NCBI GenBank assembly: GCA_947568835.1
Contig: OX387603.1
Location: forward strand, 13,726,651 to 13,790,650
Direction of reading: 5' to 3'
DNA: 64,000 nucleotides
Source: Protonemura montana
Taxonomy: Eukaryota > Arthropoda > Insecta > Plecoptera > Nemouridae
The position numbers and the translations under genes are program-made. Below the pieces are notes generated by a model. It did not search any database. It was given only the letters and a program-made list of their open reading frames with translations, and was not told where the DNA came from. This document shows positions 50,503-60,738 of this stretch, piece by piece. Within the stretch, counting starts at the first letter, position 1. Every line of letters starts with the position of its first letter.

Positions 50503-50505
50503 CTA
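50497..50505 (-). other. candidate stop-codon readthrough site between ORF1 and ORF2
   Basis: The minus strand reads AAA AAA TAG CAA TTA. The TAG (50505-50503) ends ORF1, and the same frame continues as ORF2. TAG followed by CAATTA fits the CARYYA rule of the tobamovirus-type leaky stop. The downstream frame has no AUG before the endonuclease motif. Readthrough would yield a fused polyprotein of about 1394 residues. The alternative is a recent nonsense change in a single-frame element. Confidence 0.6.
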
Positions 50506-51795
50506 TTTTTTATTTGGCATATCATAGCCTATTTCACCCTGTCTTTTTGCATCATTAAAAACTCTGATATAACAGGGACAATTTGGGTCCCTGGATTCGT
50601 GATTTGTACTCCATTTTAAGTTAAATTTAGTGTTTGCTTTTATACAGTTTATACATTGCTCTACGTCCCCCAAGCATTCATCGTACCGGTGTTTTCCAGC
50701 ACAGTAACCACATGCCAGCTCGTTTCTACATTGATTGCTACTATGCCCATATCCACAGCATTTGTAGCACCGTTTAACCCATACGCTATCCATAACTTTA
50801 CACCTCCTCCAATTCATTTTAATTCCTTCTTTTACAAGTCTATCTCTATCCTCAGTTCTAACTTCTGCTATTAAGTTTACCGATTTACTCATATAGTTTT
50901 TTTTTGTGTATGTAATCCTTATCTTTTCCATGTTGTTTTGCTTCATTATTTCTTCTTCCCACTCTTCATAGTGTTCTTTTTGGTCTTCGCTGTCTACGCC
51001 AATGATAACTATTTTGCAAAATTCTTTTTTCATATTCCTTCTTATGTTGAAACACTCGCCCATCTTTTCTTCCGTTTTTTTTATTAATTCACTTGCGTCA
51101 TTTTCATTTTCGCATCCGATCACCACTTCACCATTCACTTGTTTAACACTTAATATGCTGAGTCCTAGTTCAGAAGGTTTAACAGCTTCCTTCATTGCTT
51201 TGATAATGTCGTTTTTATTTCCCCTGTCTTTTTTAGATATTACGACCATATTTTTGTGATTAGAAATGGCGTCTTTGTACGACATTTTCTGGTCAGACTT
51301 TGAATTTTTGCGCGCTGAGAGGTTGCCTTCCGTTTGGGTAGTGCTACCCTCTGGACGGGATCGCTCGAAATGTACTTCTACGCTTGGTGTTACTCCCCCT
51401 TTTTTTTTTAACTGATTATTTTCTGATCGCAGTTTCTCAATTTCCAATTGCATTTTTTCCACTTTGCTGTTTAAAATAGCAAGGTTATCTACAATCGTCT
51501 TGTAGAATTTTGCTTGACATACCCATGCTAGAGTTGGTACAGTTGAATAACCTTTGGCTTGCTTGTCGCAGTCCACGACAACGTCACAGTCCACACATTC
51601 CCACCGATAATCACTGTTTACGCTACTTTTCGTTTCTCCACGATTCAATCCAGCACATTTAAAGTGAAAATTGACTCCGCATTTGTCGCATGAAACACCA
51701 TTTGTCACTTTTTTGTTGCACTTTTTACAGTTAATTAATATATTTTGGGAGCTTGCCGTTTTTGTGACTGCTCCTGACGCCATCTTGGGGAGCAT
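50503..51795 (-). CDS. LINE ORF1: nucleic-acid-binding protein with PHD-type finger and CCHC knuckles
   Basis: 430 residues. This is the RNA-binding partner of the retrotransposon particle. Residues 23-70 hold a PHD-like cysteine/histidine pattern (CKKC, CDKCG, FHFKC, WECVDC). Residues about 103-131 form a short coiled coil (LNSKVEKMQLEIEKLRSENN). A middle region (about 170-340) of alternating basic and acidic stretches ending MNWRRCKVMDSVWVKRC precedes the knuckles: CYKCCGYGHSSNQC at 343-356 (CX2CX4HX4C), CGYCAGKHRYDEC near 362-374, and a third CINC..H..C set near 381-406. The annotated first Met may not be the start; the Met at residue 5 (ATGGCG, position 51783) has the better initiation context. 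The end is GYDMPNKK followed by TAG, directly in frame with ORF2. Confidence 0.92.
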   Translation of the reverse strand: MLPKMASGAVTKTASSQNILINCKKCNKKVTNGVSCDKCGVNFHFKCAGLNRGETKSSVNSDYRWECVDCDVVVDCDKQAKGYSTVPTLAWVCQAKFYKTIVDNLAILNSKVEKMQLEIEKLRSENNQLKKKGGVTPSVEVHFERSRPEGSTTQTEGNLSARKNSKSDQKMSYKDAISNHKNMVVISKKDRGNKNDIIKAMKEAVKPSELGLSILSVKQVNGEVVIGCENENDASELIKKTEEKMGECFNIRRNMKKEFCKIVIIGVDSEDQKEHYEEWEEEIMKQNNMEKIRITYTKKNYMSKSVNLIAEVRTEDRDRLVKEGIKMNWRRCKVMDSVWVKRCYKCCGYGHSSNQCRNELACGYCAGKHRYDECLGDVEQCINCIKANTKFNLKWSTNHESRDPNCPCYIRVFNDAKRQGEIGYDMPNKK

Positions 51796-51930
51796 TCTCT
51801 AGAAAATTGTAGCTAAGAAATACGTGCTCTGGATAGAAAAACCTATCCGGAATTACATTAGAACGAACAAGCAATTTTTTTCTTAGACAGCCACTAGTTA
51901 TGGCGTGTGTTATATATATATATGCTTTGT
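51796..51930 (-). other. presumed LINE 5' UTR and 5' junction
   Basis: AT-rich sequence upstream of ORF1 with no frame. Internal Pol II promoters are usual in this region in Jockey-type elements, but I see no clear initiator or downstream promoter element. The boundary with intron DNA is not resolved; it may lie near the TA-dinucleotide tract at 51910-51922. Confidence 0.4.
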
Positions 51931-53449
51931 TCAATGACTGTACTAAATTGCTACCCTTACGCTAGTAGGCTTGTTTCTGTTGCGGTTTAGCGTTCACGGT
52001 AGCTAAGAGTGCTGTACTTATTGCTCCTTCTATACGTTTCAAGGAACGTCGTTGGTATACGTCGTCTTTAACCTACATGTCACTTGAGCAATAAACTTGC
52101 CAGAACGCGCTCACAGTTTGCTTAGTGCGAGCCAGACAAGATCGCGTCCTCTCCCTGCCTGCCGGGATTTATGAGATCGCCGCGCAACCCCATTACTTAT
52201 GTCTAATTGACTCCTGAGAGAGCGCTTGTTTTGTTTTTTTAGGGAAGGAATTCTGAAACTTTTTCATATTACAGTACCGATACAATTATGTGTTAAACAA
52301 ATGTCTTAAAACGCATGTGAGCGAATGATAAACCAATTTTGTAATATTACCTACTTGTCTCAGTAATTTTTAAACTAATATTTTGACGAGACTGAATAAT
52401 AAAAACATAGTCTACACGTGTTTCTAGAATACTACATTGGCTTTAAAGAATAAAACGAAAGTCTGTCAGGGACACGAACCTTGTTTTGATGAAGCTTTTA
52501 CATCGTTCCTTTGATGTGACGTGATCCCACAACGGTCAGCGTAAATATACGAAGACAAATTTGATGTAAAATGTTACTGGCAGAAAGATACATTCGCCTC
52601 CAGCAAAATGTCAAGGAACCAACGTTTTCTTTTTTCTTTCGACAGTGTGCAGTAAGTCATTGTGGTCCTTACGTCGTCCTTTTCAACTCGGCACATGCAT
52701 CATTCCTCGCGTAGCTCAACTTTCCATGACTTATTCATCCGATGTAACCATGCCCTCCGCAAACATATCTGATGTTTGGCTCTTGAAAGCTTATTAAAGA
52801 ATTGCATTAGTTTTCCTTCCACGTGCTTATGTGCTCGGTATTGACTTTTCCGACCTGTGAGCTCGCGGTCGCCGCATCAGACATCAGACCAGGGAAATTG
52901 TCTCCCTTTTGGTCCCTATCCCCTTGCCCCTGGTGCTCAGCCGTTTACCTACCCTTCGCCGTATCGCCCTTGTCTCTCTTTTCAAACTGTTTATTACCCC
53001 TCTTGTCACCTCTTTTGCCATTCCATTCTTTTCACCCCTTTTCACGCTCTATACACCCAACCTTATCAGAGTTGCTCCGTGTGAAAACTCTGCGAATATG
53101 CTGGTCGCTCGCAGAAGATTAGATAGAATCATTGTTATAAAACGCTGCTATAGTGCGGCATGAATGGAAATGAAAAGTCTCTCCACATTTTCATGCTCTC
53201 TCGTGTGGAGAGCAATCTATCAATACAGGCATGCACTATTCTTAAAGAATGGTTTACATACATGCACGTGACAAAAAAAAGCTTTTCCCCATTTTCATCG
53301 GGGCTTTCGGCGATCATCATTAATCTTTCATCGATGCTACGATAAATCTGGTGGGTCACGTCAATGGTTTGGGAAATTCCATTAATTAATCTCCGAATGC
53401 TGGAAATAGTTACGAAGCTGACATTTTTTACAACTATAGTTCGTTGAGC

Positions 53450-53712
53450 GACAGAACATACTTTTCCGGCAGAGGTTTCACCGGTCGTTTTGGGGTGTAA
53501 TTTTTAACTAAAAATCATCTCTGCCGATCTCCGTCATTTTCCTTTTGTCGTGCCGAGACATTTTCTTTTTTTAATCTATTATGAGAATTTTTCTGAGAAA
53601 ATAAGTATTTTGCAATCCCGCCTTTAATTCACTAATGAAATTTTCGTCACGAGTTTGAAGCCATGTAGGGGGCAGTCCTTGGACTGGTATCTTCTCTCGT
53701 GGGCTACACCAT
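53450..53712 (+). repeat. dispersed repeat copy (family B)
   Basis: Same orientation as 37015-37410 and shares with it ACTTTTCCGGCAGAGG, CACCGGTCGTTTT, CTAAAAATCATCTCTGCC, TTTCCTTTTG and near the end CTTCTCTCGTGGGCTA. It is shorter in the middle than the other copy. No ORF. Confidence 0.6.
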
Positions 53713-56700
53713 AGATTGTGCAAATAGCTCTTATATTTATATTTGCAAACTTTTTGATGCCCTTTTGATTAATGTTTGCGCACTGTGATGTTTCATTAGT
53801 TGCTCCCGTGTTTTTTTTTTCAACTACTTCAATACGTTTATTTATTTATAAAGAAATGACTTGGTTTTAAAAGTTAAATCTCTATTTAATAATAAAATGC
53901 AACTACCATGTTTGATTTGCCATTGCCAGTGCAGATACCGATTCCGTCGTATCTAGCCTGCAAAGATGCACTTTTCCGAATCTCTAGATTCGTCCTCAGT
54001 ATGATTGAAAACATGTCGTGTCTTCGTAGGTCCCCTCCGGCCAAGTTTTTATCAAACACATGCTGCATTTATCAATAAAGCGAACTGGGTCTGTTCCACT
54101 GGATTGGCTACAAAATAAAGCAACATCGGCATATCAATAACAAGGATAAATCCCGCTTTTCGAGTTTTATACCCGGTTATGTTTCACGCATAAAGTAATT
54201 TCTGTGTTCTGCTACTGCGGTAAATAACAATGATTTGAATCTATCGATATGTGTAATGTATGTATTAACGTCATTAATTAGACCGAGCCAACATGGCTTC
54301 GGGTATTGACATAGTATTATGGAATATTTTAAAAGCAGTTACATTACGCGTACCTGGAAATATTAATATTATTTCGGTGCGAGGGTTTGATTTGATAGAA
54401 TGCACGTTTGTTTGCTTGCTACAGGCGTTACCTAATGATACTAGATAGTACTTTCGGCGGTACAGTTGGTTTGATTTCACTCGATTTCTCTTCATTAGAG
54501 GAAGTTTCGTTGCAGTTGACTCCATTAGAGTTTCGGTGCAGTTAATGATTGTCACGACGCGAAACCGCGAAGTACTCTTCGTGTCAGTTCGCTGCCTCGC
54601 CAAACCAACAAGTTCAAATAATTGACCCTCCAATTAGTAACGTATCATTAAATCAAACTCGATTTGTAAGCTTTCCGAACAAATTCCGATGGTGCTTGGT
54701 TGTTCATTTTGTGTTCGCATGAAATTTACAACTTTGAGCTTCCTTGTACACTTGAAACAATCGTTAAATGCTCTACAAAAATCACCCCATTTCTTTTCTT
54801 TCCTTTTGAAGCCAACCCAAAGTCAACGACGACTTTGTATATTTCCTCATTTTCTTTACAGATAAAAGTGTGAACGGAAAATTTCTACAGACAAAGGTCT
54901 AATGCGAATTCATTGATCTTACGTTTTAGCGTGATTTGCCTTCTAAATGAAGCCGACGCCACCGGGCGTCGCTATGCGCGGCGGCGTCGCGTCAGCCGCC
55001 CGCGTTGCCGTGTTAAACGGCGTCGGCTTGTGGTAAAGCGTCCGTCACAACGTATTAGCATAATATCAACTGGCCTCGGAGGGCCTAACCATAACCCAAG
55101 GCTCATAAGTTCCTTGCCACAATCTTTTGTACCTCTCGTCTCCCGAGTTTCGTACTCCGTCGACAAACTACTCTGTAGTTTCCCCTTTAATTGTGCATTC
55201 GTGTGGAAATTGCATCTGGTTAAAGTGCATTATGCTACACATTCGTGTAACCTGATTTACATGTAACTGATTGGCAGCTTGTGTTACGCTGCCAATGCAG
55301 ACTAATGACGTCACTTGATGTCATTAATCAGTCGATTTTCATAATCTCAAGGTTAATGCGTCGTTTTCTTATGCCCTTAAATCATAAACCCTTTATTCTA
55401 CTTTCGTGCGACTTCACTTTTTCATGCAACACTTTTAGCTACATGTACAGCTATACTCTACATTTTCAGTGAACATTAATTATCTTCTTCTCATCATTAG
55501 CAAATTATTTCACCAATTAGTATAGTTCTTGTTCTTGATAGGCTCGACGACAGTGACTCTCTCGGGAACAGTTGCGTTTTAAACAGTGGCCATCGACTCG
55601 TTAGCGAAAGTAAGACACCTCACTGAACACCTTCAGCAACGACGCGTTCGAACGACGTCTTTACCTGTGGTGTCGGAAAATTGCCTCGACTGAAAAGTGT
55701 CATTGTTCTGCCATCGTATCTGTCTGCGTGATTCTCTCTCGCTATCTTTTGATCGGAAGTATTTGACGCCGTTTGTAACCGTCACTGTTAAATACAAGTC
55801 GTCCTTAATTAACCATCATTAGCGAGCGCAAAAAAAAAGTAATTCAAAAAACGACTGTCAGATATGAAAATCTCAGTCGGAAGTTTCCCGAGTCGGTCTT
55901 ACGTCACTCTAAACCATTTTCTGATGACTCGGAAAGCGAACATCTCAGCTCGGCGACGGTTTCCTCCGGAAAATGAACTCATTTCCGGGCGAAAACGTCA
56001 CCACGGTCGCTGGGAAATGTGGAAAATCGCCTCTCAAGAGTCCCGGGCTTAATCACGATCTTTGCAGCGTATCTTCGGGGACCAGGCGACCAACGTCTAA
56101 TTGCAATGTCGTGCATTTTTCCGGCGACGTCCAGGAATCTCCTTAACGCGTCGAGGGTGCTGTCGCCTGGAACACTTTCATCCTGCACTTCGTCACTGGA
56201 ATGGATGACAAATTGTTATTTTCTGTGTAATAATCCCGTCCATATTTCATTGGATAATGCAACACTATTTTATAGCCGACAGGCTCTCTCTCGTTTTTCC
56301 GAGTCGTGATAAATGTCCGTGCATTAAAAATTGCGCTGCGTCTTACGCTGGCGGCATTTTGAAGATGCAATGCACCACCCAAGAATGGCTATCTTCTCTA
56401 AAGGGTGTCTCACCCCAAACGCACTCCCGATTTGGCGCATTGGCACAGTTGCGTTGTGTCGGCTTTAGTTTTCACTTTGTCTACGCTCTCAATGTAAGGT
56501 CGAAAGCCGTTTTTATTGTTAGTACGTCCTAAAAACTCTATTGCATTGATTTTTCAATTTTTTAAGTGGAAATTGACCGTGTTTTTTTATTTGTGTTCAT
56601 CTTATTAGGTGTCACATTTGACATTGCAGCCCAATCAATCAATTCAGACAGGTAACATGTTTCAGAGGTCATTATCTCTACAAATTCGTAAATGGTATGC

Positions 56701-57039
56701 CTATGGTTAGAACTCACTTAAATTAACTCGAGTTTTTGGAATACACTACACATACTTACTATAAGATGTCTCAATATGCAAGGTTTTTCTCTCGAACTCC
56801 GCAGATTTTAAAATCATTACACGGCGCATTGCTAGATCGTTGACTTTTCTTCGTTTTTTTTTTTTTTTTTTTACAAAGAAACCAAAACTTTCTGCATGTT
56901 TTTTCCACGCTTCGATAAGATATTCGAAGGTGGTGTCCTACTCCTAAGAGGATTGGGTTCGCGGATGCATTACACTGTGTTAAGTATGCAGACACGTAAT
57001 AGCAGTAAATTATGGAGCGTCTTAGGCCTCCCCCTTCCA

Positions 57040-57135
57040 CTCCTTGACGTTCGCTGTTTGATGGGATTACATCGGCTGCAAACACCCTTGCCCAGGATCG
57101 AACCCTGAGCGTACCAACTTTTGCCACTCAATGTT
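57040..57135 (-). repeat. possible tRNA-derived SINE head or tRNA relic
   Basis: On the minus strand TGGCAAAAGTTGG (57127-57115) resembles a Pol III A box. GGTTCGATCC (57104-57095) is an almost ideal B box inside a short CAGG/CCTG stem. Only about 10 nt separate them, too few for an anticodon arm, so a functional tRNA is excluded. Confidence 0.35.
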
Positions 57136-59046
57136 GAAATCGGCGAGCGCATCTTTAGGAAAGCTGGTTGATTCTCCGAACTTCGACTTTTTATTCTGCA
57201 GTTAACCTAATATCACAATCTTTGTGTCGGTTTAACCAATGAAAGCTTAATTTACTGTGGCAACTGTGTTTTCTATAGCAACCGTTTTAAAATCCTAACA
57301 TTTTCACCAGCTTTAAATTAAAAAACATTTTCTGATAAATTCTTGATGGTTCTTTTCAAACTTTTAATTTCAACTTCAATGATTTAACTACGCAAACTTT
57401 ATTACAAGCTTTAACGATAAAACAAACTTTTTAACCACCTTTTATTAAAAACATTTTTTCAATTTCAGCCATTGTCCCACATGTAATGTTTAACATTAGT
57501 TTGTTTTCCCATATAACTTCTTCGTTGTGTCTATCGTGTTTATCGACATGAGATGAGACGCATCTCTCTTGACCGTGTTGTCGCTGTTTTATGTTTTGTT
57601 TGCGTCTTGGCTGACGTGATTTGTTGTACTCTTTCTGCAGCCCTGTTGTCTGATTCTCACTGCTCGCCAATGTTATCGCATCTGCGGACTTGTCTCAAAG
57701 GTAACCAGCCACCAGACGCCAAAATATACGACGCGCTGCAGTAATAGAAAATACCTTTTGTGTCGGGTTCTTTTTTTCCTCCGGGTAACCGCATGGGTTT
57801 TTGTGTTGCTGGCGACGGATGAAATTCACCTGATGGGTTATAAGATTGCGTGATTTTTCGATGCAGGTGGACATCAAAATTGAAGTGTGCAATGTTTTCT
57901 TATTTTACTGCGACGAGCTGAACGTTGCAGTTTTAAGGAAAGCTTTCTTCGGAAATGTCACGGAAAGTTGCTGCTGACTGAAAAGTCACGTAATCTTGAA
58001 CCTTTCTTCCCCTCCCCCTCCCCTTTGGCATTTAAACCAACCATGTTTAACACCGACTAACCCTGCTTCGATAACTGGTGCTGGTCTACCCAATAGGTGC
58101 TGTCAAATTATGCTTACCTATGTCGGTTTTCTGGGTGATCTTTTTCAAGATATTTCTTTGCCCTGGAGACTTATGTGCACGATACTGGAACTGAATATGG
58201 ATGCAACTCGTGACTTTACCGACACCACTCGTCGGGCATCGGAATCGGATTATTCAAACGACATATTTGATCGAATTACGCTTCTATTGGTTCAAAAGCT
58301 TTGACGTATTAAAAACAAAAAAATATCTTCTAGCTCATCATTCCTAACTTAATTGGCATAGTTTTAATGTTCTAGTGTATACCAATATGTTATTGCCGAG
58401 GGACATTATCATCAAACTTAACATCATTCGCCAGTTTATAGCCAATGCCCGTTCACTGCAATCCTTTCGCTTTGTAAATCCCCACATTAGAACATAAAGC
58501 TCTCTTGTGATTCCTTTGGGCATTATCTTTGAAGGCGAACTCCGTGATAGGGCACCTGTAGAGCGAATCACTGCAAAAGTTACATTAATTGTCACATTCA
58601 TAATGAAAAGAATGGAAGTGTGGGCGGAGAAGACGAATGAAAATAGCCAGCTTTGTTACCGCCACGTCCCTTTTTTTCCACATTTTCACACCACGCGCAC
58701 TCGCTTTTTTTTCGCGTCCCGAGTGGCTCAAAAAGTATTTACCCGTACAGTGCGTACGTCCTTTTATGTTCAACGCGACTAAAATCAGGACTTTCAATTG
58801 CGACCTAAACGTCTGTTGCTTGCCTTTCCTTTCGTTTTCAGCGCCGATGGATGCCGGTGCACTTCTATGGGTTGCACTTAAAAGGGTGTAAATAGGTCTG
58901 GCTTTTCTTTTCATGTGTAGTGATCGTTTTCATCGTTTTTTATGGTGATTGTCTTTACCCTTTTCCGAGAGTGTTACTTTTCTGTACGTGTAAATTGGCC
59001 GCTGTGCGACTCTCCTCACGTGGCCACGCACCGTCTCTGTTTCTAG

Positions 59047-59258
59047 TAACAAAACTCCGTGAACACTGGGACGAGACGAATTCCAAAGTAATGCAAAGAA
59101 AGACGCAACTGGACGCGATGCTTTCGGACAGCCAGCGTTACGAAAGCAAGAGGCTCGAGGTGGAGGCATGGCTGGCCAGGATGGAGACCAGGATGGAGAG
59201 GATGGGAACCGTGGGTCACACGGCAGATGTCCTCGAGGCACAACTCAGGGAACAAAAG
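59047..59258 (+). CDS. Dys: dystrophin, internal exon: end of one spectrin repeat and start of the next
   Basis: The acceptor is ctgtttctag. The first two bases (TA) complete Val with the G left over from the exon at 33849-33954; then follow 70 codons ending on AAG before donor GTACGT. The peptide reads TKLREHWDETNSKVMQRKTQ (helix C with the conserved Trp), then LDAMLSDSQRYES, EVEAWLARMETRMERMG (helix A of the next repeat with its Trp) and HTADVLEAQLREQK. It corresponds to the junction of repeats 20 and 21 of the vertebrate rod. Its phase match across 25.1 kb supports both this exon and the previous one. Confidence 0.97.
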
Positions 59259-59376
59259 GTACGTTCCGGGAAGTTTTTTTTTTATGTGTCCGCGGGAATA
59301 ACGTTGAGATAGGTTAACCGATTTTCTGTAAGGCGATCTCCGCTTGTGAGCTGACTTTTTGTTATGTTTCTTCCAG
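59259..59376 (+). other. dystrophin short intron, 118 bp
   Basis: The donor is GTACGT and the acceptor is gtttcttccag, preceded by a T-rich tract. It is a small intron in strong contrast with its neighbours. No other feature is seen. Confidence 0.95.
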
Positions 59377-59531
59377 TCGTACCACGCAGAGTTGCATCAA
59401 TACAAGCATCATATCGAACTGTTCAACCAACTGACGCAAAAACTGATTGCTGTCTACCAACAAGACGACACGACTAGGGTGAAGAAGATGACCGAGACCA
59501 TTAACACCCGATACAACAATCTTAACACCAA
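59377..59531 (+). CDS. Dys: dystrophin, internal exon: spectrin repeat helices B and C
   Basis: 155 nt, with 51 full codons plus two bases. It begins SYHAELHQYKHHIELFNQLT, continues through KLIAVYQQDDTTRVKKMTE, and ends NTRYNNLNT. The vertebrate equivalent has LRDYSADDTRKVHMITENIN; the DDTRKV-like core is conserved here as DDTTRVKKM. The last two bases AA combine with the first C of the next exon to give Asn (NTNIINRGK). The donor is aa|GTACGT. The frame would read on into the intron for a few codons (KYVEL, then stop), so an unspliced transcript would terminate at once. Confidence 0.97.
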
Positions 59532-60548
59532 GTACGTGGAACTCTAATCAATCATAATTATGTGTCTCGCCCAAGAAAGATGTTGAAACTTCTCTGCATT
59601 TTCATGTCTGACGGAATAGTTTTCAATCTAAAGTTTGCGTCCATTATTTTAGAATTGACAGTTGCTAGAACTTTGTGAAAGGGTTTTTGCTGATATATCT
59701 GGAGGCGTGAAGGAAATTCGAAATCACGTGGGAAACAGAGAACGACCGCGAAGTTCGACGTAACGATTGTTTGGTGAGGTTTTTTGCAACTCCATTACGC
59801 CCTTGCTGCTGTTTCGCAGCAATGACTATTTTTTAGATGAAAACAGCATATGTCGTAATGCGTCAATAACTGAGAACAACCGTTTTCGACGTTTTCAGTA
59901 CGTTAAGATTTTTGTAGTTTTGAGTTCAAATAAAAAATTCGGTTTCCGAAAATGGAAACCTGCACTTTTCTGAACGAATATCCTTTCTCCTGAAAGAAAA
60001 CTGAGCTTGAGCGACCAACACAATGTTCTACTTCCGTGAATAGCGGACCTTGTGTACTGTTCCGGAAAAAAGTGGAATATTTCTGTAATTGAACCAACCT
60101 ACTAACTAGGCTAATGCCAGGGTTTCAAGGACGTAGGTCAAGGTGACCTTTGTGTCCTTGACAACCTGCAATGACGGTCTACATGATCATTGAAACGCGT
60201 TTTAACACGAAAGCACAAAAACACGAAAGCACGGATCAACAAATGGGGTTTTGGTTTTGACTGTATTTTATTCAACGCTGTCAATTTAGAATAATTGCCA
60301 CTTTGGTCGAAGCAACACAAAACGGTAAAATATTATGAAAAGAACGTTATTTTAAACTTCGTAACTGTAACTGAATAAAATACGATAGGTAACCGGAAAA
60401 ATTCTACGAGACTGAAAAAATGCTTTCTTGATTCGAAATTTGGAGATCAGAATTATTTATGGGATCTATATTTCAAGCTTATGATACACAACTACCTACC
60501 TGTGGTTATTTCCCATTTTGGCTGACCGTGGCTGCCGCTTATTTGCAG
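59532..60548 (+). other. dystrophin intron, 1.0 kb
   Basis: AT-rich intron between two phase-2 matched exons, with acceptor ttatttgcag. It contains a short duplicated word (AACACGAAAGCACAAAAACA, then CGAAAGCAC near 60204-60232). No gene or RNA structure is recognised. Confidence 0.95.
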
Positions 60549-60738
60549 CATCATCAACCGAGGCAAGTTGCTGCACTCGGCCATGAACTCGCTGCACAAC
60601 TTCGACCGTTCGCTGGACAAGTTCTTGGCGTGGCTATCGGAGGCCGAGTCTACTGCAGAGAGCCTCGAGGGCGAGACCGACCGACTTGGAGGTCGCAGGG
60701 ATCCTGGCGCGCTTCGTCAACCGCTGCATCAGCTCAAG
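60549..60738 (+). CDS. Dys: dystrophin, internal exon: start of the third spectrin repeat
   Basis: 190 nt: one base completing Asn, then 63 codons ending on AAG before donor GTAGGG. The peptide runs IINRGKLLHSAMNSLHNFDR, then SLDKFLAWLSEAESTAESLE and ends ALRQPLHQLK. It matches the vertebrate stretch with LEKFLAWLTEAETTANVL (repeat 22), including the conserved AWL Trp. The coding sequence is locally GC-rich and CpG-rich compared with the introns. The following exon is beyond the window, since no in-phase continuation was recognised before 64000. Confidence 0.97.

Larger units (their letters stand above)
47513..51930 (-). mobile_element. near full-length Jockey-superfamily (CR1/L2-like) LINE, antisense to dystrophin
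   Basis: One continuous minus-strand unit: short 5' UTR (5' end uncertain, about 51930), ORF1 (51795-50503), a single TAG, ORF2 in the same frame (50502-47611), a 3' UTR of about 65 nt with AATAAA, and an A-rich tail with interspersed C (ending near 47513). Both frames are open along their whole length and the catalytic motifs are intact, so insertion was probably recent. The element is lysine- and asparagine-rich and AT-rich. I could not find a convincing target-site duplication. A short TA dinucleotide tract at 51910-51922 lies near the presumed 5' end. Confidence 0.93.
33955..59046 (+). other. dystrophin intron, 25.1 kb, hosting an antisense LINE
   Basis: The longest intron in the window. 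It contains two diverged copies of one dispersed repeat (37015-37410 and 53450-53712), a 19-bp A run at about 42481-42499, possible SINE-like pieces (about 43560-43740, 44960-45290 and 57040-57135), CpG-rich patches (about 39900-39990, 46995-47080 and 54955-55030), and a complete antisense LINE (about 47513-51930). The stretch 34840-36000 has an unusual composition but no frame or motif I recognise. Stretches such as 40030-42480 and 55270-57030 show nothing I can name. The acceptor is ctctgtttctag. Confidence 0.9.

Noticed and set aside
47501..52000. Target-site duplication of the LINE (CACGGT near 47498 and near 51996)
   Set aside because: Only six bases match and the right copy is not at a plausible 5' junction; treated as chance.
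57095..57127. Minus-strand tRNA gene
   Set aside because: A-box and B-box analogues are too close together to contain an anticodon arm.
59258..59312. Continuation of the dystrophin exon frame beyond GTACGT
   Set aside because: The protein similarity stops exactly at the donor and resumes at 59377 in the correct phase; the extension is intron.
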